Shown here piece after piece: positions 51,361-59,383 of a stretch of 64,000 bases of DNA. The notes beneath the pieces are model-generated. The model was not told where the DNA came from. It was given only the letters and a program-made list of their open reading frames with translations, and did no database searches. The stretch's first letter is position 1, and each line of letters opens with the position of its first letter. The translations under genes were made by a program, and so were the position numbers. Source of the stretch: Mycobacterium sp. 852002-51163_SCH5372311 (lineage in GTDB: Bacteria > Actinomycetota > Actinomycetes > Mycobacteriales > Mycobacteriaceae); contig NZ_LZIJ01000167.1 of the NCBI RefSeq assembly GCF_001667115.1, forward strand, positions 1 to 64,000. Direction: 5' to 3'.

Positions 51361-52463
51361 TTCTGGCCCATCGCTGCCAGGCCGTCCAGCACATACGTCA
51401 AGCCGAAGTCCGGCCCGAAGTCTTGGATGGTTCCCGTGCTGCAGCCGAGTTGCCTGAGGCCCATCAGGTTGCAGATCTCTTTGGTCAACTGGCTGTCGAA
51501 AATCATCCGGTCGGTGAGGAAGTGCGCGCGCACCGCGCCGTTCTCGCGGTCGATCATGTTGTAGGCGTTGTCGGCCAGCAGTGGAGCCAAATCGAGAGTT
51601 TCGGCGAGTTCGCGCCGTTGGTCGGCAAGCGCCTTCACGGTGGTGTTGCCTTTGAGCAGGGCTTGCCTGACGGCCTCGCGATTGGCGTCGAGGAGGTCGC
51701 CGGCCCGCGCAACCAGCTGATCGAGTTTCTTTCCGGTGCTGCCGCTGCCGATGTCCTCGTCGGCCAGAATCTGGCTGACCTGATGGATGGTTGAGGCGAA
51801 TTCACGCAGCTTGGTGTCGTTGGTAGCGGCAGCCTCGAACAGCGAGCTGATGTTCTTGACGATCGTGGTGATCTGCTCGCGGGTCTGCGCGCCGCCGTCG
51901 CTGCTCAACCGCAGCGCCTTGGACAGCTCGTCGAGTGCTCCCTTGATCTTGGCGCCGTTGCCGTCGACGACCTCGGTGCCACCGTTGATGACGTCGGCGA
52001 TGGGCCCGCCACCGTGCCCGTCGCCTTCCAGCGACTTGGTCACCTTGTCCAGAACGGCTAGCACGCGGCTGAATTCGATGGGGGTCTTGGTGCGGAGCAA
52101 GCCGATGGTGTCGTGGTTCTCCAACACCGGGCCGCCGTGATAGGGCGGTGTGAGCTCGATGTGCCGGTCGGTGAGGATCGACGTCGACACGGTGACGGCT
52201 TGCGCGTTCGCCGGAACCTTGACGTTGCGATCCACGGTGAACGTGACCTCGACATAGCCGCCCCGCGGATTGATCTTGGTCACCTTGCCGACCGGCATGC
52301 CAAGGACGGACACCGCGTTGCCTTCGTACAAGCCTGAGGCACTGTCGAATTGGGCGGTCACCGTGATCGGTTCCGAGCCCTTGCCCAGATACCACCATCC
52401 CGCGCCGATTACCACCGCCAGCGATACCACGATGGCGACGACCGTTACGACCCGGCCTCTCAT
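51357..52463 (-). CDS. mceD: MceD family protein
   Basis: 368 residues from ATG 52463, which overlaps the mceC stop (ATGA); the frame to 52529 adds 22 unconserved residues. A membrane anchor VVTVVAIVVSLAVVIGAGWWYLG precedes the MlaD domain (VTAQFDSASGLYEGNAVSVLGMPVGKVTKINPRGGYVEVTFTVD). Long helices follow. Two Cys lie near the end (ICNLMGLRQLGC). It probably forms part of the Mce hexamer. Confidence 0.94.
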   Translation of the reverse strand: MRGRVVTVVAIVVSLAVVIGAGWWYLGKGSEPITVTAQFDSASGLYEGNAVSVLGMPVGKVTKINPRGGYVEVTFTVDRNVKVPANAQAVTVSTSILTDRHIELTPPYHGGPVLENHDTIGLLRTKTPIEFSRVLAVLDKVTKSLEGDGHGGGPIADVINGGTEVVDGNGAKIKGALDELSKALRLSSDGGAQTREQITTIVKNISSLFEAAATNDTKLREFASTIHQVSQILADEDIGSGSTGKKLDQLVARAGDLLDANREAVRQALLKGNTTVKALADQRRELAETLDLAPLLADNAYNMIDRENGAVRAHFLTDRMIFDSQLTKEICNLMGLRQLGCSTGTIQDFGPDFGLTYVLDGLAAMGQK

Positions 52464-53524
52464 TTGCAGTCCTTGAAGTACGGGATCATCCCAAACTGCT
52501 GGGCGCGGCCGCTGATTGCGCACATCCACGAATCGATGAGCAGAGCGTTGGGGGCGTTGAAGCTGACCGCGTTGGCATCGCCGGTGAGGTTGGTCCCCTC
52601 GCGTAGGAAGATCGGGGTGATCTGTAGCAGATTGCGCAGCAGATCGTCATGGTGAGACATCATGTCGGTGAACTCGCGCACGTCTTTGAGCAACGCATCG
52701 ATGCCCGACCGGTCGTTGACCACGAGCTGGTTCATCGTGTTCACCAGGCTGGTGAGGGATTGCATCATCGCGTGGAACACGGCACGACGCGCCACGAATT
52801 GGGATAGCAGGTCTTGCGCCTGGTTGACCACGTTGCCGATGTTGGATTGCTGGCGGCGCAAGGTGTTGGTGACCTGCTCGGTACTTTTGAGCAGCTGGCC
52901 CAATTGGTCTCGGCGTTGCGCAATGATCGACGACAACGAGTTGATGTTCGCCATTGCCTGGGGCACAACTGCCGGCAGCTTCTCGAGTTGCTTGCCCAGG
53001 ACGGCAAGTGATTGCGCAAACCGGTCGGAGTCGACCTGCTCGAAAGTCGTTGTGGCATCCTTCAACGCGGCCTGCAGATCGTAGGGTACCTCGGTGTGTG
53101 ACAGTTCGAATGTGTTGCGCGGCAACGAACCCGGACCATTGGGCTCGATCGCGAGATAACGCGAACCCAGGATGGTGGTGACCTTGATCGAGGCCTTGGA
53201 ATTCTTGCCCAAGACGATGTCGTCGCGAATCTTCAGACCGGCCTCGACGTGGTCGCCATCCAACTTCATGCTGGTGATAGTGCCGACCGGTATGCCCGCA
53301 ATCGTGATGGGATTCCCCGCTCGTAGCGACGCCGCCTGCAAAAACTCTGCGGTGTAATGCCGATAGCCGACACCGAGCATATGGACAACCAGCATGGACC
53401 CGATCACCACTGCGACCACCGCGGCCGCGATGAACCCGAGCCAGGTCGCGTTGTAGCTCTCGAGCGGACGCTTCCTCAGCCGCTCGAGGCGAAGCCGCAC
53501 AGTCGAATCGGGCATCTGGGTCAT
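52460..53524 (-). CDS. mceC: MceC family protein
   Basis: 354 residues from ATG 53524, overlapping the mceB stop (ATGA). The membrane anchor is TWLGFIAAAVVAVVIGSMLVVHML. The MlaD domain reads YTAEFLQAASLRAGNPITIAGIPVGTITSMKLDGDHVEAGLKI. The helical tail (NTLRRQQSNIGNVVNQAQDLLSQFVARRAVF) has the HDDLLRNLLQITPIF segment and ends in MIPYFKDCK. The usual long Pro-rich C-terminal extension of some MceC proteins is absent. Confidence 0.94.
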   Translation of the reverse strand: MTQMPDSTVRLRLERLRKRPLESYNATWLGFIAAAVVAVVIGSMLVVHMLGVGYRHYTAEFLQAASLRAGNPITIAGIPVGTITSMKLDGDHVEAGLKIRDDIVLGKNSKASIKVTTILGSRYLAIEPNGPGSLPRNTFELSHTEVPYDLQAALKDATTTFEQVDSDRFAQSLAVLGKQLEKLPAVVPQAMANINSLSSIIAQRRDQLGQLLKSTEQVTNTLRRQQSNIGNVVNQAQDLLSQFVARRAVFHAMMQSLTSLVNTMNQLVVNDRSGIDALLKDVREFTDMMSHHDDLLRNLLQITPIFLREGTNLTGDANAVSFNAPNALLIDSWMCAISGRAQQFGMIPYFKDCK

Positions 53525-54576
53525 CCGCCCCCCGTGTTCCTGCACCGCGGGGTGTGCCACGCCTTGTTTCCTGGCGTTGCCGCATTGATGATGATCGGCG
53601 TGACGTCATTGAGGCCGGGGAAGAAACCGAAAATGTTCACATCACATAGATAAGCGTTACCGTAGGCGCCTTTATTGGCGATGCGGGTGAGCCCTTTCAG
53701 CAGCAGCGGAATGTTGTCGCCGAAGAACGCCACCTGAGGTTCGACGTCAAGCAGGTGCCGCGTGACACCAGGCTTGCGGCTGATGAATTCGCGTAGCGCC
53801 GGGTAATCTTCCGCGGCGGCAGCCGACAGGTGGGTCGTCAGTCGCGACAGGGCGCCCACCGAGGCCACCAGTTCCGGACGCCGTTGGTCGAGGGCGGCAA
53901 CTACGTCGCGAGTCTGGGTGAGGACACCGTCGAGATTGTCATTTTGAGCGGCAAGGTTGACGACCACCCGGTTGAGATTCGTGATGACGTCACCGAGCGC
54001 CTGATCGCGTCCGGCGAATGTCTCGGTGAGCGTGGATGTTTGGCTGACCAGGGTGGCAAGCGAAGAGGTGTCGCCCTGCAGTGACTCGATGACACCCTTG
54101 GTGAGATTGTCTGCGTCACGCGGGTTCAGCAGGCTGAACAGGGGCTCGTAGCCGTTGAGCAGCGCAGTGACGTCGAACGACTGTTCCGTACGTTCCAGCG
54201 GGATGGTGCTGCCCGGCGCGACTTGGCCGGGACTGCCTTCCTTGCCCAAAGACAGTCCCAGGTAACGCTGTCCGACGATGTTCTGGTAGATCACCGAGGC
54301 AACGGTGTTTCCGAACAAGTGCTGTTCCTGCTGCACCACGAAGGAAACTTTCGCGAGTTTGCCGTCAAGATCGATCTTTTCGACTCGGCCGACGCGCACG
54401 CCGGCCATCCGGACGTCGTCGCCCTCGCGAAGCCCGTACACATCGCTGAATACGGCTGAATACGAAGCCGTCTGACCGGCAACGTCACGCCGAAGGCTCA
54501 CATAGACCAGCCAGGTGAGGGTCAACGCGACGACCATGAAGAGAGTCAGGCCGATGAGGGGACCACGGAATTTCAT
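53521..54576 (-). CDS. mceB: MceB family protein
   Basis: 351 residues. The anchor is GPLIGLTLFMVVALTLTWLVYVSL. The MlaD domain is YSAVFSDVYGLREGDDVRMAGVRVGRVEKIDLDGKLAKVSFVV. NIVGQRYLGLSLG and FDVTALLNGYEPLFSLLNPRDADNLTKGVIESLQGD are strongly typical of MceB. Two Cys, in YLCDVNIFGFFPGLND and PRCRN, occur near the end as in the family. It overlaps both neighbours by four bases. Confidence 0.95.
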   Translation of the reverse strand: MKFRGPLIGLTLFMVVALTLTWLVYVSLRRDVAGQTASYSAVFSDVYGLREGDDVRMAGVRVGRVEKIDLDGKLAKVSFVVQQEQHLFGNTVASVIYQNIVGQRYLGLSLGKEGSPGQVAPGSTIPLERTEQSFDVTALLNGYEPLFSLLNPRDADNLTKGVIESLQGDTSSLATLVSQTSTLTETFAGRDQALGDVITNLNRVVVNLAAQNDNLDGVLTQTRDVVAALDQRRPELVASVGALSRLTTHLSAAAAEDYPALREFISRKPGVTRHLLDVEPQVAFFGDNIPLLLKGLTRIANKGAYGNAYLCDVNIFGFFPGLNDVTPIIINAATPGNKAWHTPRCRNTGGG

Positions 54577-56132
54577 TTGGGTCCCCCAGCCGGCGGTGAA
54601 TGAACCAGCGACACGGTCGTCCCGCGGGCCACTGGTCCCAGCAGCAGCTCGGTTGCGGCCGTGGCGGACCTGCCGGTGATCACGCTCAACATGTTTCGCT
54701 CGTAGTCGCTGCCGACGGGCCCGACGTTGCCGCCGAAGGACGACGTCCTGATCGATCCCGCTGCCGGAGGCCCTAGTAACGGCGGCGGGGGTGCTACTCC
54801 CCGCCCAGGCGGCCCCGGGTTCGGGTCGTCCGGGTTGGCGCTTTGCGGTACCGGCGGCGACGGGGTATGGAAAGGCGGCAGAGGCGGATTGGGATCTTGC
54901 AGGTTGGGCGGACCATTGATCAGCGGCGGACCCACAGCGACCAGGTTGCCGTCGGGACCGATGACCGTTCCTGGTGGCGGGGCAAGATCCTTGGGAGGCT
55001 GATAGTTCTGCGGCAGAAGCACTTCCGGCAGGTCAGGTTTGTTGGGAATCAGCGGCGCGGTGAAACAGCTCGGTCCCTTCAGCGAACCGTAGCGAGGACA
55101 GTCAGCACGGGTGTAGGCATACGTCTGGGTGAACGAAATCCTCGCTCGCATGTTGCCGACGCCGTTCTCCGGCATCCACACTTCCTCCATGAATTTGTTG
55201 GCCAAGTTGTCCAGCTTGGTGACCGCCGGCACGAAGTTGTTGGCCTTCATCGCCAGCACACCCAGCACCGGCGTGAGATCGGTCGAGATTCTGATGAGCT
55301 GATCGATATGGTTGGCGAACGATTGCCGCGTGGTGCCGACCGTGTAATCGGCGCCGGAGAGCAGTTCGGCCAGTTGTCCGCGTGTCTCGGCGAAGGTCTG
55401 CATCGGCACCACGGCCTGGTGCAGTGCGTCGACGAGGTCGGGAGCTGTCGACTGTAGCCCACGTGTCGCGTCGACGAGCGCGGAGACCGTAGACGGCCCG
55501 GCGTCGGTGCTGACGATCGAATTGAGCTGATCGATAAGGCGATTCAGCTGTGCTCCGTCGGTCAGCAGTGCCGCCCGGCGATGATCGGTGGCTGCAGCGA
55601 GCGCGGCGAGAATACCCACGGACCTGTCTTCGCGTCCGCGCCCGACCGCAGCCAGCAGATCGCGCAGCTTGCTGACGGTGGTCTGGAACAACACCGTCGG
55701 CAGCTGCTTGTCTTCCCCGATGTGCGCGCCCGCGCTGATCGTCGTCCCGGATCCGTTACCCACCAGCTGAACTGACGACACTGCGAACACGTTGGAAGGC
55801 ACCACTCGAGCGGTAACCGCCGCCGGAATCGACTTGGCGTACTCGGGTTTCAGATCGATGTGGACGTAGTTGGGCTTTCCGTTGGTCGCGGGCACGACGC
55901 TGCTGACCATGCCGACAAGCACACCGTGATACTTGACGTCGGATTTCTGCGGCAGGCCATCGCCCACGTTGACCAGATCGGCGACCACCCGCACGTAGTC
56001 GTCGAGCCGGCCCGTCGACTTGAACAACAGCCCCACGGTGAGCAGGGATGCCACCAGCGCAACCGCCACCCCGTAGCCCAGCAATTGTCGGTCAGAGGGG
56101 CCGCGACCGTCCGTGTCATAGGAATTCGGCAT
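54573..56132 (-). CDS. mceA: MceA family protein
   Basis: 519 residues. The anchor is GYGVAVALVASLLTVGLLF. The MlaD domain (VVADLVNVGDGLPQKSDVKYHGVLVGMVSSVVP) is followed by PNYVHIDLKPEYAKSIPAAVTARVVPSNVFAVSSVQLVG, the MceA signature region. A helical barrel part, two Cys (ADCPRYGSLKGPSC), and a long Pro-rich tail complete it. It starts three bases after yrbEB and overlaps mceB. Family knowledge places it in a cell-envelope lipid importer; which mce type this operon belongs to cannot be settled here. Confidence 0.95.
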   Translation of the reverse strand: MPNSYDTDGRGPSDRQLLGYGVAVALVASLLTVGLLFKSTGRLDDYVRVVADLVNVGDGLPQKSDVKYHGVLVGMVSSVVPATNGKPNYVHIDLKPEYAKSIPAAVTARVVPSNVFAVSSVQLVGNGSGTTISAGAHIGEDKQLPTVLFQTTVSKLRDLLAAVGRGREDRSVGILAALAAATDHRRAALLTDGAQLNRLIDQLNSIVSTDAGPSTVSALVDATRGLQSTAPDLVDALHQAVVPMQTFAETRGQLAELLSGADYTVGTTRQSFANHIDQLIRISTDLTPVLGVLAMKANNFVPAVTKLDNLANKFMEEVWMPENGVGNMRARISFTQTYAYTRADCPRYGSLKGPSCFTAPLIPNKPDLPEVLLPQNYQPPKDLAPPPGTVIGPDGNLVAVGPPLINGPPNLQDPNPPLPPFHTPSPPVPQSANPDDPNPGPPGRGVAPPPPLLGPPAAGSIRTSSFGGNVGPVGSDYERNMLSVITGRSATAATELLLGPVARGTTVSLVHSPPAGGPK

Positions 56133-56135
56133 GTA

Positions 56136-56999
56136 CTACCCACCGAACCTTGCGCCGGCGTCGACGCCCCACAACGCCATTGTCAGCAGCATGTTCACCA
56201 TGATCACGACGGTGATGCTGGCCCTCATGCCGTGCCCCGCGGCCACTCCCACGCCCTCGGGACCTCCGCTGGCGTAATAGCCGTAGTAGCACTGGATCGT
56301 CGAGGCGATCCACACGAAAATGACTGCCTTGAACAAGGAGTAGACGATGTCCTTGCCCGCCAGCATCAGCGTGAAGTAGTGCAAATACGACCCCGTGGAG
56401 CCTCCGCTGCTGACCCCTACCACCACCTGAGTGGTCAGGTAGCCGATGGCCAGACACGCCGCATAAAGCGGGACCGTCGCGACAACGGAGGCAATCAGTC
56501 TGGTGGTCACCAGGAACGGAATAGGCCGAATCGCAATCGATTCCATGGCGTCGATCTCTTCGGCGATGCGCATCGAGCCCAGCTGTGCGGTGAACCGGCA
56601 GCCGCCTTGCATGGCAAACGCGAGGGAGGCCATCAGTGGGGCCAGCTCTCGGGTATTGACCAACGAAGACACGAATCCGGTCGCGGGTCCCAGGCCCAGC
56701 AGGTCGAGGAAGTTGTAACCTTCGATGCCGACCAATGCGCCGACGGTCATGCCCAGTACCACGGCCACGCCCGCGGTGCCGCCGCCCACCACGATCGAGC
56801 CATTGCCCCAAGTAATGTTCGACAGCAGCCTGAGAAACTCGTGGTGGTACTGACGCAACGCGATCGGCACGGCGACCACGGCCCGCACGAAGAAGACCAG
56901 CATGTGGCCCAGCCGAGTGATCGGCTTGACGGTTCTGCGATAGAGCCGAAGCAGCCGCGTCGTGACCGGCGCCAGCGGCAGGTAAGCGGACGCTGCCAC
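56136..56999 (-). CDS. YrbE B-type permease (MlaE family) of the Mce operon
   Basis: 287 residues from GTG 56999, two bases after the yrbEA stop. It has several membrane helices and the MlaE-family EExDAxxxxA block (AEEIDAMESIAIRPIPFLVTTRLIAS), which contacts the ATPase MceG. GGCRFTAQLGSMRIAEEIDAM is typical. No ATPase gene is in this operon; a shared MceG encoded elsewhere would be needed, as in other mycobacteria. Confidence 0.95.
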   Translation of the reverse strand: MAASAYLPLAPVTTRLLRLYRRTVKPITRLGHMLVFFVRAVVAVPIALRQYHHEFLRLLSNITWGNGSIVVGGGTAGVAVVLGMTVGALVGIEGYNFLDLLGLGPATGFVSSLVNTRELAPLMASLAFAMQGGCRFTAQLGSMRIAEEIDAMESIAIRPIPFLVTTRLIASVVATVPLYAACLAIGYLTTQVVVGVSSGGSTGSYLHYFTLMLAGKDIVYSLFKAVIFVWIASTIQCYYGYYASGGPEGVGVAAGHGMRASITVVIMVNMLLTMALWGVDAGARFGG

Positions 57000-57001
57000 T
57001 G

Positions 57002-57841
57002 CTAAAGCCCCGTCCTGGGCACCAGCATGATGTAGAGCTGGCTGATGGCGACGTTGACGATCATCAGCAGCAGGATCGCTTCGACGACGGCGGCATTCAC
57101 TGAATTCGCGACACCGGTCGGTCCGCCCTTGGTAGACAAGCCTTTTTGCGCCGACACCACCGCCACGATGGCACCGAACACGATTGCCTTGAGCAGCGCC
57201 AGGATCATGTCGTCGGTAGTTGCGAACGACGCGAACGTCGCGACGAAGCTGCCAGGGGCGCCGTTTTGGAAGTACACGTTGAACATGTAGCTAGCGAAAA
57301 ACCCGACGAAGCATACGACTCCGGTGAGCGCGACGCCGATCATGATCGCGGCCGCGAAGCGCGGTACCACCAGGCGACGGATTACTGATACGCCCATCAC
57401 TTCCATGGCGTCGGTTTCTTCACGCATGGTCCGCGAACCCAGGTCGGCGGTGATCGCCGACCCGACGGCCGACGCCATGAGAACCGCGGCAACCAGCGAC
57501 GCGCCCTGACGAATGACCGCGAGTCCGCTGGCCGCGCCGGCCAGTGAGGTGGCACCGACTTGCCCGGCCAGTAGCGCGAACTGGATTGACAACGTGACGC
57601 TGATCGGCAACGACACCAGGATCGTCGGCAACACGGCCGTGCCGGCCATGAACGCCCCCTGCCGGACGAACTCCTGCCATTGGAACCGGCCGGTCAGCAG
57701 ATCGAAGAAGAAGTATTGAACGGTGCGCACACCCAGGACGAACTGTTCACCGACCGTCGTCAAAGAGGCCACGGGATGGCGCCGGACGTATCCGACAGAC
57801 CAGTCCTGGATAGCGGTGACGCCAGCCTGTTGCGCGGTCAT
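57002..57841 (-). CDS. YrbE A-type permease (MlaE family) of the Mce operon
   Basis: 279 residues, first gene of the operon. Membrane helices include AVLPTILVSLPISVTLSIQFALLAG and AAAIMIGVALTGVVCFVGFFASYMF. The coupling motif REETDAMEVMGVSVIRRLVVPR matches EExDAxxxMG of MlaE/YrbE proteins. ATG 57841. The 297-base divergent gap to the TetR gene holds several GATAGC half-sites, suggesting that the operon is repressed by that TetR. Confidence 0.95.
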   Translation of the reverse strand: MTAQQAGVTAIQDWSVGYVRRHPVASLTTVGEQFVLGVRTVQYFFFDLLTGRFQWQEFVRQGAFMAGTAVLPTILVSLPISVTLSIQFALLAGQVGATSLAGAASGLAVIRQGASLVAAVLMASAVGSAITADLGSRTMREETDAMEVMGVSVIRRLVVPRFAAAIMIGVALTGVVCFVGFFASYMFNVYFQNGAPGSFVATFASFATTDDMILALLKAIVFGAIVAVVSAQKGLSTKGGPTGVANSVNAAVVEAILLLMIVNVAISQLYIMLVPRTGL

Positions 57842-57967
57842 TGGGCGACCGGCAATCGGTGGAGCAAAGTGATGTCATCGCTCATCGCGCACCAGCAGCC
57901 GCATCCATCGGCGCTCTCCCCACCACTAAGTCCTGAGTGCCGAGCAGGAGAGTCGGGTGCCTCAACG

Positions 57968-58052
57968 GCTATCTTCACTAAGATAGCGCTATCAGTCGCC
58001 ACGATTCCGCAGCTCATTCAGTCGCGGTAACACGCTAGCCTACTTGATAGCG
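57968..58052. promoter_or_regulatory. Cluster of GATAGC half-sites between the Mce operon and TetR
   Basis: GCTATCTT-CACT-AAGATAGC (57968-57987) is a perfect inverted repeat. It overlaps GATAGCGCTATC (57982-57993), a perfect palindrome. A further GATAGCG lies at 58046-58052, near an AT-rich patch. The position between divergent genes and the TetR neighbour support a shared operator. No gene is seen in 57842-58138. Confidence 0.65.
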
Positions 58053-58138
58053 ACTTTCAATAGTGTAGAGTCACTCTCCTGCGAGCGTCGCCGCACGGCA
58101 CAGATGCCTCGTGATTCCAGATTGACGAAGGCGAGGAC

Positions 58139-58738
58139 ATGTCCTCAGCAAACAGTGGTTCGTTGCGGGACCGGCGGCGCGCGGAGCTGCTTTCCGAGAT
58201 CCAGCACACCGCGCACAAGCTCTTCGCCGAACATGGGTTTGCTGCCGTTACAACCGAGGACATCGCCGCCGCCGCGGGAATCTCGATCAGTACTTATTTC
58301 CGGCACGCGCCCACCAAAGAGGGTTTGCTTGTCGATCCCGTGCGGGATGCAATCAGCGAGATCGTCACGACGTACAGTGCACGGCCGGCCGAAGAATCGG
58401 CCGTCGAAGCGCTGATCCAACTTTTCGTCACCCACGCCCAAGACGCGAGTCAGCCCAATGTCGATACCTGGCACCAAGCGGTCTCGACCGCCCCCCATCT
58501 ATTGAGCAAATCATCGCTAGTAAGCAAAGACGACGAGCGCCGCTTCGTAGAGTACGTCGCGTGTCGCATGGGCGTGGATCCGTCGGTCGATATTCGTCCC
58601 GCGCTGCTGGTCCACACCAGCATGGCCACAGTCAAATTCGTGCTTGACCGGTGGCTGGTCCCGGATAGCGTCCCGAGCGCTCCGTTCCATGTCCAGTTGG
58701 AGGAAGCGCTGCGTATCACCCTTGCGGGGTTTGACTAG
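58139..58738 (+). CDS. TetR-family regulator of the Mce operon (probable)
   Basis: 199 residues. The helix-turn-helix is LLSEIQHTAHKLFAEHGFAAVTTEDIAAAAGISISTYFRHAPTKEGLL. The C-terminal ligand domain is helical. ATG 58139 has GAAGGCGAGG just upstream. It is a single TetR unit, unlike the double-domain Mce3R of M. tuberculosis. Divergent placement and the GATAGC palindromes suggest control of the Mce operon and of itself. Confidence 0.9.
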   Translation: MSSANSGSLRDRRRAELLSEIQHTAHKLFAEHGFAAVTTEDIAAAAGISISTYFRHAPTKEGLLVDPVRDAISEIVTTYSARPAEESAVEALIQLFVTHAQDASQPNVDTWHQAVSTAPHLLSKSSLVSKDDERRFVEYVACRMGVDPSVDIRPALLVHTSMATVKFVLDRWLVPDSVPSAPFHVQLEEALRITLAGFD

Positions 58739-58862
58739 TTTGCTCGCTCTGGGGGGCTCGAGAGTTACCGCAAAAGTCTTGTTCCCCAATTACTTCGACA
58801 TTAAAGCGTGGGGCCGGAGCATCGACGACCTCAACGGTCACTCTGGTACCCGCAGCGAAGGA

Positions 58863-58920
58863 GTGTGTCTTTGTGTCCGACTCGTAGCGACAATTAGCTT
58901 GTCGCGCAACAGTTGTCGCC
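58863..58920. repeat. Dispersed palindromic element, copy 3 (left part only)
   Basis: GTGTGTCTTTGTGTCCGACT leads into AGCGACAATTAGCTTGTCGCGCAACAGTTGTCGC. The core matches copies 1 and 2, but no right-hand GGACAA end follows, so it is truncated. It lies in the gap 58739-59032, in which no gene is seen. Confidence 0.65.
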
Positions 58921-58946
58921 GGCCGCGCGCCAAGCCCACGGCCGCC

Positions 58947-59011
58947 GCGTTGATTCTGCGCTGACGGTGTGGCGCACTCGAACTGCTGCGCCGTAGACGC
59001 AGAGCCAATGC
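58947..59011 (+). repeat. 65-bp repeat, copy 1
   Basis: Matches 62033-62097 at 56 of 65 positions by eye, same orientation. Shared segments include GCGTTGATTCTGCGCTG, GGCGCACTCGA, TGCGCC.TAGACGCA and AGCCAATGC. The two copies bracket the STAS/phosphatase gene pair. Confidence 0.8.
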
Positions 59012-59032
59012 CGTAAGGCGCGCCGGCGCGAC

Positions 59033-59383
59033 CTATTCGGGTGAAGCGTCGTCAATGCGCCACAGGCGGGCGCGACTTTCTTTGATGGCGACCAGTTCAA
59101 TCAGGCCGCTGACCGTGAGGACGGGCATCAGGGTTGGGTGGGCGATTAGACGTATGTGATCGGCCCGGTTGTACAAAGCGTTGATGGCAGCGCTGTCCAG
59201 GTATTCCACGGAGCTGAAGTCGATAGTGAGCTTTTCGCCGCTACTAGTGGCCTCGGCCGTGGCGGTAGCGAGAGCTTGCTCGAATGCGTCTATATTGCTC
59301 AGATCGATTTCACCGGCGGCGATCAGCACGAGTGTCCCGTCGTCGTCGCGCGCGGTGTCGAGAGTAAGGGACGTCGGCATCAT
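59033..59383 (-). CDS. STAS-domain anti-sigma factor antagonist
   Basis: 116 residues from ATG 59383, which overlaps the upstream gene's stop (ATGA); the frame to 59512 is rejected. LVLIAAGEIDLSNIDAFEQALATA and LTIDFSSVEYLDSAAINALYNRADHI are the SpoIIAA/RsbV pattern, with the phosphorylatable Ser in YLDSAAI. As family knowledge, its unphosphorylated form binds an RsbW-type kinase and frees a sigma factor. The upstream gene supplies both a PP2C phosphatase and an RsbW-like kinase domain, giving a complete partner set. Confidence 0.9.
   Translation of the reverse strand: MMPTSLTLDTARDDDGTLVLIAAGEIDLSNIDAFEQALATATAEATSSGEKLTIDFSSVEYLDSAAINALYNRADHIRLIAHPTLMPVLTVSGLIELVAIKESRARLWRIDDASPE

Noticed and set aside
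55860..57005. 381-codon plus-strand frame opposite mceA and yrbE
   Set aside because: Antisense shadow; His/Gly/Arg-rich and unsupported.
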